This document shows, piece after piece, positions 1 to 5,461 of a DNA stretch of 10,199 bases. The notes below the pieces were generated by a model. That model was not told the DNA's origin. It was given only the letters and a program-made list of their open reading frames with translations, and searched no databases. Both the position numbers and the translations under genes were made by a program. Source of the DNA: Thermoleophilia bacterium UBA5186. Its GTDB lineage: Bacteria; Actinomycetota; Thermoleophilia; Gaiellales; Gaiellaceae. Numbering within the stretch: position 1 is the first letter of the stretch; every line of letters begins with the position of its first letter. Where the stretch lies: the NCBI GenBank assembly GCA_002413095.1, contig DHWI01000112.1:12526-22724 (forward strand), given 5' to 3'.

Positions 1-1818
1 GCGGCGGAGCACGGCGACCAATGCGAGCGGGAGCAGCAGGACGAGGAGGACGAGACGGCGTCCGGGCAGCCGCGCCGCACGAGAAGCATGCGCCCGCGGC
101 CCTGATCCCGCCTCGGACGGTCGGTTCTCGACTGGAACGAGCGCCCGCGCCACACCGCCACGGCCAGCGGCCAGGCCGGCATGGGTCGCGGTCGTCGGGA
201 GCGTTCGCCTGACGTCGGACGGAGTGCTCATCGAAGCATCGCCGACACGACCGAGCGTGTGCGCGGCGCGGACACGTGCGAAGCGCATTCGGATCGGATC
301 GGCTTGCCGGGCGACCAAGACCCAGGTCGCGCGCACTGCGGTGATCCTCGGTTCGGTCAAGGTGTGAATAGCCGGTTCAACACCGTCGGCGCCGGAGACC
401 GAGGCTGCAGGAGCAGGGTCGACCGCTGGAGCGGGCGCAACCTCGGCCGACGCCGAAGGTGCGGTCACGACGGGTGCATCGGTCGCGGGAGACGCGGCGG
501 ACTCGGCCGACGGGGCGGGTGCAGCAGCCTCTTCGGTTGCGACCGGGCTGGCAGCCGGAAGCTCCTCGGCGGGCATGTTCGCAGTCGGATCCTCGTCGTA
601 GGGGACGGGTGGCCGTGCGACCGGCGTCGTTGTGGGCGGAGAGGTGGCCGGCGACGCCTGCGGTGACTGGGAGACCGGCGTCGTCGGCGCCGCCTCGGCA
701 GTCGGCGTTGGCTGGCCGGCTGCGGCTGACGGCACCGTCTGTGGTGGCGCGGGGGCCTGCGTCGTCTGCGCCGGCGCGGGAGCAGGCGCTGACGGCGATG
801 ACGCCGCCGGGGACACCGGCAGCTGCGCTACGGCCGAGGGCACGCCGAGGTCTGGCGCGGCCGGCACGACTGCGACCGGCTGCTCGACTTGTGGGGCAGC
901 GGTCGACGCCGAATCCATGGCGGTCTCTTTCGGCGAGGTCGCATCGCCCGCCGCCGGGACCGACGGCGGAGCGGCCGTCGGTGCCGGCGCCGCGCCGGTG
1001 TCACCGCCGGCCGACGTGCTCGCGGCGGCTCCGTCGGCAACGGGCGCAGGAATGACGCTCGGCGGTTCCGAAACCACTGCCGACGTCCCGGACTGGCCGG
1101 TTGTAGCGCCTGCCGTCGACCCAGCCGCAATGGGCGCGGCCTCAGCGGTCGTGGCACCGGCTGCCGCCTCGGCGGACGCAGCATCTGCGGACGGCTGCGT
1201 CACCGCGGTTGCGGTCTCCGGGGCCGGAGACGTCGTCGCCTGTGGGGTAGCCGGCGCGGGCTCAGCCGCAGCCTCGCCGACAGGGATGGTCACCGGCGGC
1301 GAAACGGGCGCAGGCTCAGCCGCGGGAGCAGTAGCGGGTGGGGCCGGTTTCGGAGCGACGGCGGGCCGCGGCGGGAAAAAGCCAAGCGGGTCGACGTAGC
1401 CTTGCGGATCGGACGCGACGCGGATGCCGAGGTGGACGTACGGCTGCTCGAACTCGGGGGTGCCGCTCGGGCCGACGCCGCCGACCGAAGAGCCTTCCGC
1501 GACGACGGCGCCCTTCAGCACGCCGATCGAGCCTAGATGGACGAGCGTCACCGAGTACCCGTCGTCCGTACGGATCGCCACCGTCTTGCCGCCGCTGGGC
1601 ACCGAACCGGCGAACGTGACGATTCCGCCGGCAGGGGCGGCGATGTCTGCGCCGGACGGGTCGGCGACGTCGATGCCGCGATGCTGTCCCGGGCCGTAGG
1701 GGTTGCCGCCGAAGGAGAACCCCTGCAGCACCGGACCCTCTGCCGGCCAACTCCACGCAGCCGCACCGGGCGTCCACATGAGCGCGATCGAAAGAGCAAG
1801 CAGCACCATCCGGCGCAT
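1..1818 (-). CDS. M23-family (LytM/lysostaphin-type) peptidase-like, membrane-tethered, 3' end outside window
   Basis: The frame is open from ATG at 1818 to the window edge, giving 606 codons with no stop. Residues 1-21 form a signal peptide (MRR then a hydrophobic run ending GAAA). Residues 25-147 form an M23 domain: HRGID (H46, D50) gives the first zinc ligands, LVHLGS holds H94, and YVHLGIR holds the third ligand H129. The family normally has HxH at the last motif; here the first His is Tyr127, so activity is uncertain. Residues 149-466 are a Pro/Ala/Thr/Ser-rich linker. Residues 467-586 are an unrecognised basic region, and 587-606 a hydrophobic segment flanked by RR, probably a C-terminal membrane anchor close to the end. 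The inferred role is a secreted, membrane-held peptidoglycan hydrolase or an inactive LytM-type regulator. It has its own promoter and a GGAGGT ribosome binding site; an in-frame ATG at residue 4 is a less likely start. Confidence 0.85.
   Translation of the reverse strand, partial: MRRMVLLALSIALMWTPGAAAWSWPAEGPVLQGFSFGGNPYGPGQHRGIDVADPSGADIAAPAGGIVTFAGSVPSGGKTVAIRTDDGYSVTLVHLGSIGVLKGAVVAEGSSVGGVGPSGTPEFEQPYVHLGIRVASDPQGYVDPLGFFPPRPAVAPKPAPPATAPAAEPAPVSPPVTIPVGEAAAEPAPATPQATTSPAPETATAVTQPSADAASAEAAAGATTAEAAPIAAGSTAGATTGQSGTSAVVSEPPSVIPAPVADGAAASTSAGGDTGAAPAPTAAPPSVPAAGDATSPKETAMDSASTAAPQVEQPVAVVPAAPDLGVPSAVAQLPVSPAASSPSAPAPAPAQTTQAPAPPQTVPSAAAGQPTPTAEAAPTTPVSQSPQASPATSPPTTTPVARPPVPYDEDPTANMPAEELPAASPVATEEAAAPAPSAESAASPATDAPVVTAPSASAEVAPAPAVDPAPAASVSGADGVEPAIHTLTEPRITAVRATWVLVARQADPIRMRFARVRAAHTLGRVGDASMSTPSDVRRTLPTTATHAGLAAGRGGVARALVPVENRPSEAGSGPRAHASRAARLPGRRLVLLVLLLPLALVAVLRR
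421..1374 (-). other. Pro/Ala/Thr-rich low-complexity linker within the M23 gene
   Basis: This stretch encodes residues 149-466 of the M23-like protein, about 318 residues made almost entirely of Ala, Pro, Thr, Ser, Val, Glu and Gln, with recurring short units such as APAP, TTSPAPE and PAASSPS. No folded domain is visible. Such PAT-rich segments usually act as extended spacers through the cell wall. The opposite strand is stop-poor here only because of this skewed composition. Confidence 0.8.
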
Positions 1819-1824
1819 TCCCCC

Positions 1825-1830
1825 ACCTCC
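1825..1830 (-). promoter_or_regulatory. Shine-Dalgarno site of the M23 gene
   Basis: GGAGGT on the minus strand lies 6 bases before ATG 1818. It is a near-perfect anti-16S match and fixes the start. It contrasts with most other first genes in the window, which lack such a site. Confidence 0.8.
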
Positions 1831-1861
1831 GTTTGTTGTCTGAATTGAGAACGAGCAGGCC

Positions 1862-1890
1862 ACGGTAGCAAGGCCGTCGGCTGTTGTCAA
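1862..1890 (-). promoter_or_regulatory. SigA/sigma70-type promoter of the M23 gene
   Basis: On the minus strand there is a perfect -35 TTGACA (1890-1885), a 17-base spacer and a -10 TACCGT (1867-1862). It lies in the 88-base gap between the rsmI stop and the M23 start. The predicted transcription start near 1855 would give a leader of about 37 bases that includes the GGAGGT site. The spacing and perfect -35 make this the most canonical promoter in the window. Confidence 0.7.
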
Positions 1891-1906
1891 ATCAGACTAC
1901 GGAGGA

Positions 1907-2719
1907 CTACAACGAGTCGCGGTAGAGCTCGTTCCGCGGCACACCCGTCAGTCTCGCGACGAGCTCCGCCGCCCGCCGCCGCGCAACCCCGGCTGCGATG
2001 AGCTCCGCGACCGCCTGCACGGCTTCGCCGGCACCCTGCGGCTCGCGTACAGCGTCCGTGGCACCGCCGACCACCACGGTGATCTCGCCCTTGGGCGGCT
2101 CCCGGAACCGGTCGGCGACCTCCGCGGCCGTCCCGCGCACCACCTCCTCGAACCGTTTGGTGAGCTCGCGACAGACCGCGACGGAGCGCTCCGGCAACGC
2201 GCCGGCGAGCGACGCGAGCGACGCCGGTAGCCGACGAGGAGACTCGAAGGCGACGACGGGATGGACGGACTGCGCAAGCTCGGCCCACAGGTTCTCCCGC
2301 GCGCGCGCCGCGCGCGGGAGAAACCCGAGGAACTGGTACCGCTCACCCGCGAGCCCACTCGCCACGAGCGCGGTCTCGACCGCCGACGGGCCTGGCAGGA
2401 CGGTCACAGGAACGCCGGCCTCGAGCGCCGCGGCGACCAGCCGGGCGCCCGGGTCGCTGATGCCCGGCATCCCCGCGTCGCTGACGAGGGCGACCCGCGC
2501 CCCCTCCTCGAGTCGGGGAAGGAGCTCGGCGGTCCGTTTCGCCTCGTTGTGCTCGTGGTAGCTCACGAGCCGCGCGTCGATCCCGTGGCGCTGGAGCAGC
2601 CCGCGCGTGTGCCGCGTGTCCTCGCAGAGCACGAGCTCTGCCTCGGCCAGCTCCCGCAGGACGCGCAACGTGACGTCGTCGAGATTCCCGATCGGCGTCG
2701 CGCAGACCGCGAGCGGCAT
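1907..2719 (-). CDS. rsmI: 16S rRNA (cytidine(1402)-2'-O)-methyltransferase RsmI
   Basis: The 270-residue product matches RsmI along its whole length. RsmI uses S-adenosylmethionine to 2'-O-methylate C1402 in the decoding centre of 16S rRNA. Visible motifs are TPIGNLDDVTLR (8-19), CEDTRHTRGLL (32-42), SDAGMPGISDPG (80-91), the PGPSAVETAL loop (109-118) and GFLPR (132-136), followed by the EITVVVGG strand of the tetrapyrrole-methylase fold. The start chosen is ATG 2719 (protein MPLAVCATPIG), which leaves one base after the TGA of the upstream kinase gene. An in-frame ATG at 2752 would add 11 unlikely residues inside that gene. No Shine-Dalgarno site precedes 2719, so translation is probably coupled to the ROK gene, with which it forms a leftward operon. 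The length is normal for the family. Confidence 0.95.
   Translation of the reverse strand: MPLAVCATPIGNLDDVTLRVLRELAEAELVLCEDTRHTRGLLQRHGIDARLVSYHEHNEAKRTAELLPRLEEGARVALVSDAGMPGISDPGARLVAAALEAGVPVTVLPGPSAVETALVASGLAGERYQFLGFLPRAARARENLWAELAQSVHPVVAFESPRRLPASLASLAGALPERSVAVCRELTKRFEEVVRGTAAEVADRFREPPKGEITVVVGGATDAVREPQGAGEAVQAVAELIAAGVARRRAAELVARLTGVPRNELYRDSL
2292..2322. repeat. 14-bp perfect inverted repeat inside rsmI
   Basis: Arms TTCTCCCGCGCGCG (2292-2305) and its exact complement (2309-2322) flank a 3-base loop. The structure lies within codons for FLPRAARARE of RsmI, so codon choice and alternating Arg/Ala residues contribute. The mRNA could fold into a very stable hairpin about halfway through the gene. 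No U-run follows, so it is not a standard terminator. Confidence 0.75.
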
Positions 2720-2720
2720 G

Positions 2721-3638
2721 TCAGGCGGCCGCGTCGAGCGCCTCGAAGGCAACCAGGCCCGCGCCGACGAGGCCCGCCTCCGGGCCGAGCTCCGCCGGCA
2801 CGATGCGAAGCAGCTCGTTGGTCGGCGTCAGCGACTCGCTCAGCGCCAGCTCGCGGGCCGGTTCGAGGACGAGATCTCCCGCGCCCGCCGCGAAGCCGCC
2901 GCCGATCACGATCAGCTCGGGATCGAAGACGTTCACGATCGTGACGAGCCCCGCGCCGAGCCGCCGGCCGATCTCCGCCAGCGCGTTCCGTGCGGCGGCG
3001 TCACCCTGCTGCGCGCGTTCGACGAGCTGGCGCGCCGTGGCGTGACCCCCGAGGACGGCGTGCGCGGCAGCCGTCGCCGCGGTACCGGACGCGAGCACCT
3101 CGAGGTGCCCGTGCCCCCGACAGGTCCCCTGGCAGGGAGGACCGTCGTAGTCGATGACCATGTGCCCGAGCTCGGCCCCCGCGCCGATCGAGCCTCGGTA
3201 GGGACGACCGTCGAGGATCAGCCCGCCGCCGACGCCGGTCCCGAGCGTGAGCATGACCATGTGCCGTACCCCACGGCCGGCGCCGAAGCGCCACTCGGCG
3301 ATCGTCGCCGCGTTCCCGTCGTTGTCGATTCCCACCGGGAGACCGAAGCGCTCGCTCATCCGGTCGCGGAAGTCGACTCCTTCGAGCGGGATGTTGGTAG
3401 ACGACAGCGTGCGCCCTGAACGCTGGTCGATTCGCGAGGGAATGCCGAAGCCGATCGCGCCGACCCCGTCGTCCAGCAGCTCCTCCACCACCTCATCGAG
3501 CCCTTCCAGAAGCTCGTTCTGGGAGGCGGTCGGAGTCGGCCGCTCGCGCCTCATTCGGACCGCGCCGTCGCGGTCCACGACGCCGCACGCGATCTTCGTG
3601 CCGCCGAGGTCGACGCCTATGACTCGTTGGGCGTCCAC
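2721..3638 (-). CDS. ROK-family sugar kinase (glucokinase-like)
   Basis: The 305-residue product is a full-length ROK kinase, most likely an ATP-dependent glucokinase making glucose 6-phosphate in the cytoplasm. Evidence is the N-terminal phosphate loop DLGGTK (10-15), the catalytic segment DNDGNAA (105-111, catalytic Asp107), TLGTGVGGG (131-139), and GAGAELGH (152-159) carrying sugar-contacting Glu156 and zinc-binding His159. The zinc loop follows at the usual distance (C169) but reads CQGTCRGHGHLE rather than CxCGxxGCxE: a two-residue insertion shifts the second Cys to C173, and H178 replaces the third. The start is GTG 3638, 26 bases from the divergent LCP gene, with no Shine-Dalgarno site but a -10-like element 11 bases upstream. 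rsmI follows after one base. Sugar specificity cannot be read from sequence; another hexose or an N-acetylated sugar is possible. Confidence 0.9.
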   Translation of the reverse strand: MDAQRVIGVDLGGTKIACGVVDRDGAVRMRRERPTPTASQNELLEGLDEVVEELLDDGVGAIGFGIPSRIDQRSGRTLSSTNIPLEGVDFRDRMSERFGLPVGIDNDGNAATIAEWRFGAGRGVRHMVMLTLGTGVGGGLILDGRPYRGSIGAGAELGHMVIDYDGPPCQGTCRGHGHLEVLASGTAATAAAHAVLGGHATARQLVERAQQGDAAARNALAEIGRRLGAGLVTIVNVFDPELIVIGGGFAAGAGDLVLEPARELALSESLTPTNELLRIVPAELGPEAGLVGAGLVAFEALDAAA

Positions 3639-3648
3639 GGGGGCTGGC

Positions 3649-3655
3649 TAGCATA
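3649..3655. promoter_or_regulatory. Symmetric -10 element shared by the divergent ROK and LCP genes
   Basis: TAGCATA fits TANNNTA, so it reads as a -10 hexamer on both strands: TAGCAT rightward (3649-3654, 10 bases before ATG 3665) and TATGCT leftward (3655-3650, 11 bases before GTG 3638). The expected start points, near 3661 and 3643, are 18 bp apart and leave leaders of only about 4-5 bases. A possible rightward -35, TTGGGC, lies at 3627-3632. No Shine-Dalgarno sequence exists on either side of this 26-bp gap. Confidence 0.5.
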
Positions 3656-3664
3656 CGCCGCCGA

Positions 3665-4870
3665 ATGGCCTCGGGAGACAAGCCGTACCGTGTCTACCGC
3701 GGCGGACGCACCAAAGGACGCGTGCCGCTCGCGACCAGGCCGGAGCCGGGACGCGGCCGCGACGGCGGCACCGGAGGCGACGGCAAAGGGCAGGGCCGCG
3801 CCGACCGGCCGCGGCGGAAGCGTCAGACGACCTGGACGAAGAAGACGTGGTTCGGCCTTGCGTTCCTACTGCTCTTGGTCGTCTTCGTCGTCTGGGCCGT
3901 CGCGAGCTACCTCGCGTTCCGGAAGGGCGTGGAACACGCGAACAAGCGCGCGGCTGCCGTACCAGGTCTGCAGCGCGCGCTCGCGGCGCAGGACGGACTC
4001 CTGCTCTCGCGGCCCACGAACATCCTCGTCCTCGGCACCGACCACGCCAACACCGACGCGCGCGTGGGGCTCCAGCACTCCGACTCGATCATGCTCGTGC
4101 GGACAGATCCGACGCGTCACCGCATCACCTACCTCTCGATCCCGCGCGATCTCCGCGTCGCGATCCCGGGCCACGGCGACGACAAGATCAACGCCGCGTA
4201 CCAGATCGGCGGGCCCGCGCTCGCGGTGCGCACGGTTGACAGCCTGCTCGGCGCGCGGCTCCAGGTGAACCACGTCGTCCTCGTCGAGTTCGACGGGTTC
4301 CGCCAGCTGATCGACGACCTGGGCGGGATCACGATCAACGTTCCGAAGCCGCTCCTGTCCGACAAGTTCGACTGCCCGTACTCGGCCGCGCGGTGCGCGC
4401 GCTGGAAAGGCTGGCGCTTCGCCAAAGGGCCGCAGCACATGAGCGGGGAGCGCGCGCTCATCTACTCGCGCATCCGCGTCGCCCAGAACTCGAACGAGAG
4501 CGACATCACGCGCGGGGAGCGGCAGCAGGCCGTCCTGCAGGCGCTGATGGGCAAGATCACGAGCCCCGGGACGCTGCTGCGCCTGCCGACGCGCGGGGAC
4601 AAGCTGCTCAGTCCGCTTGCGACCGACCTGACCGCCGGCCAGCTCCTCCAGCTTGGCTGGGTGAAGTTCCGCGCGCCCGCCTCGCACGCGCTGCACTGCC
4701 GCCTCGGCGGGACCGCCGCGACGATCGGGAACCAGTCGGTGATCACCGCGTCCGAGGAGAACATCGCCGTCGCGCACATGGTCGCAGGCGACTCCGCGCC
4801 GCAGCCTCCGCCCCCCGGATCGGGGCCCTACGGGCCGGGTTGCGTTGTCGGTGCGAAGTCACTGCATTAG
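3665..4870 (+). CDS. LCP-family (LytR-CpsA-Psr) cell-wall glycopolymer ligase
   Basis: The 401-residue product has a basic cytoplasmic N-terminus (1-60, starting with KPYRVYRGGR), one membrane segment (about 62-84) and an extracytoplasmic LCP domain (about 117-300). Conserved LCP features are NILVLGTD (119-126), HSDSIMLVRTDP (138-149, Asp140), SIPRDLRVAIPG (158-169, Arg161/Asp162), KINAAYQIGG (174-183), an FDGFRQLIDDLGGI block (209-222), MSGERALIYSRIR (259-271) and the SDITRGERQQ segment (279-288). LCP proteins transfer glycopolymers from polyprenyl-pyrophosphate carriers onto peptidoglycan or related acceptors. Unusual details are Cys237 and Cys244 inside the domain and Cys345 and Cys393 near the end, which might form disulfides outside the cell, and a Pro-rich tail. 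The start is ATG 3665; no Shine-Dalgarno site is visible. The small GlsB-like gene begins 9 bases after the stop. The exact polymer is unknown. Confidence 0.93.
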   Translation: MASGDKPYRVYRGGRTKGRVPLATRPEPGRGRDGGTGGDGKGQGRADRPRRKRQTTWTKKTWFGLAFLLLLVVFVVWAVASYLAFRKGVEHANKRAAAVPGLQRALAAQDGLLLSRPTNILVLGTDHANTDARVGLQHSDSIMLVRTDPTRHRITYLSIPRDLRVAIPGHGDDKINAAYQIGGPALAVRTVDSLLGARLQVNHVVLVEFDGFRQLIDDLGGITINVPKPLLSDKFDCPYSAARCARWKGWRFAKGPQHMSGERALIYSRIRVAQNSNESDITRGERQQAVLQALMGKITSPGTLLRLPTRGDKLLSPLATDLTAGQLLQLGWVKFRAPASHALHCRLGGTAATIGNQSVITASEENIAVAHMVAGDSAPQPPPPGSGPYGPGCVVGAKSLH

Positions 4871-4873
4871 GCT
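4868..4873 (+). promoter_or_regulatory. -10-like hexamer for a leaderless GlsB-type gene
   Basis: TAGGCT, overlapping the LCP stop codon TAG, lies exactly 6 bases before GTG 4880. That spacing would put transcription start on the G of the start codon. No Shine-Dalgarno sequence is present. The small gene may therefore have its own leaderless transcript in addition to read-through from LCP. Confidence 0.4.
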
Positions 4874-4879
4874 CGCGTC

Positions 4880-5149
4880 GTGGGCCTCCTCGGACTGATC
4901 GTCTTCGGCTTCCTTGCAGGGCTCGTGGCCCGCTTCGTCACGCCCGGGAGGCAGCGCTACGGCTGCCTGGTCACGATCTGCGTCGGGATCGTCGGTGCGT
5001 TCATCGGCGGGGCAATCGGCAAGGTCGTGCTCGGCCACGGCGTCACCGCGCGGTGGGACCTCGTTCCGTTCCTGTTCGCGGTCGCCGGGTCAGTGCTCTT
5101 GCTGCTCGCACTGGAAGCGCTCAGCGGCGGCCGCGGCCGCCGCTTCTAG
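4880..5149 (+). CDS. GlsB/YeaQ/YmgE (Transgly_assoc) family small membrane protein
   Basis: The 89-residue product has three hydrophobic segments (about 2-20, 30-51, 61-80) and the family's signature layout: an N-terminal GLIVFGFLAGLVARFVTPG, then VTICVGIVGAFIGGAIG. The family (PF04226) is found widely as small inner-membrane proteins, often stress-induced, with no firmly established biochemical function despite the historical label transglycosylase-associated. The length is normal. The start is GTG 4880, which gives the Met-Gly-Leu-Leu-Gly-Leu start expected of the family; the gene follows LCP after 9 bases. The protein ends with the basic tail GGRGRRF, encoded by a perfect palindrome, and its TAG stop overlaps the stop of the convergent fmdB-like gene. 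Confidence 0.85.
   Translation: MGLLGLIVFGFLAGLVARFVTPGRQRYGCLVTICVGIVGAFIGGAIGKVVLGHGVTARWDLVPFLFAVAGSVLLLLALEALSGGRGRRF
5123..5144. repeat. 22-bp perfect palindrome at a convergent gene end
   Basis: The half-site AGCGGCGGCCG is followed directly by its exact complement. It occupies the last codons of the GlsB-type gene, one base before the shared CTAG stop, and lies just downstream of the fmdB-like stop on the other strand. As RNA it could form a G/C-only hairpin of about 9 bp around a 4-base loop. It may slow or end transcription from either side, although no U-tract follows. It includes two overlapping GCGGCCGC octamers. Confidence 0.7.
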
Positions 5150-5439
5150 GCTTCGGCAGCCTTCTTCGTCTCGCCGGAGGAAGACTTGTCGCCGGTGGAC
5201 GAGTCGGAGGGCGACGCGCTCTTCGAGTCGCCGTCCTTCGACGCCTCGCGCTTGCGGCCGCCCTTGCCGTAATCCGTCGAGTAGAACCCCGATCCCTTGA
5301 AGTGCACGGCGACCGGGTGGAGGACGATCTCAAGCGGTCCTTCGCCGCAAATCTCGCACTTTTCGGGCCGCGGCGCGCTCATCCGCTGAAAAAGCTCGAA
5401 CCGGTGCCCTTTGGGACAACGGTACTCGTAGATCGGCAT
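5146..5439 (-). CDS. FmdB-family zinc-ribbon protein
   Basis: The 97-residue product starts MPIYEYRC, the hallmark of FmdB/CxxC_CxxC_SSSS proteins, and has a conserved AVHFKGSGFYSTDYG block (44-58). The zinc ribbon is atypical: the first knuckle is C8-PKG-H12 where most members have CxxCG, while the second is the usual C28-EI-C31. His12 may be the fourth ligand; this C/GH form appears familiar from actinobacterial homologues. Residues 60-97 are a hydrophilic Lys/Ser/Asp-rich disordered tail. The family is annotated as putative regulatory proteins after FmdB of the formamidase operon; the real function is unknown. The start is ATG 5439 with no Shine-Dalgarno site. It runs against the GlsB-type gene with a 4-base tail overlap and is divergent from the glycosyltransferase. 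Confidence 0.88.
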   Translation of the reverse strand: MPIYEYRCPKGHRFELFQRMSAPRPEKCEICGEGPLEIVLHPVAVHFKGSGFYSTDYGKGGRKREASKDGDSKSASPSDSSTGDKSSSGETKKAAEA

Positions 5440-5445
5440 CAGAAA

Positions 5446-5451
5446 AGGCTA
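5446..5451 (-). promoter_or_regulatory. -10-like hexamer for a leaderless fmdB-type gene
   Basis: TAGCCT on the minus strand lies exactly 6 bases before ATG 5439, predicting transcription start at the A of the start codon. No Shine-Dalgarno sequence precedes the ATG. On the other strand an imperfect TACCAG (5450-5455) sharing the central TA lies 6 bases before the TTG start of the glycosyltransferase. Confidence 0.45.
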
Positions 5452-5461
5452 CCAGCGGGGG

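Noticed and set aside
632..1399. 255-codon rightward ORF rich in Gly, Ala, Val and Thr.
   Set aside because: It is the exact antisense of the Pro/Ala/Thr linker of the M23 gene. The minus frame there continues without a stop from a signal peptide and a recognisable M23 domain, and this ORF shows no domain.
1316..1871. Leftward ORFs at 1316-1777 and 1548-1871 over the M23 domain.
   Set aside because: They are Arg-rich off-frame readings of the M23 domain. The frame starting at 1818 holds the HRGID and VHLGIR motifs and has the ribosome binding site.
3866..4777. 303-codon leftward ORF opposite the LCP gene.
   Set aside because: Composition is dominated by Arg, Asp, Glu and Val without a domain; the other strand encodes the complete LCP domain.
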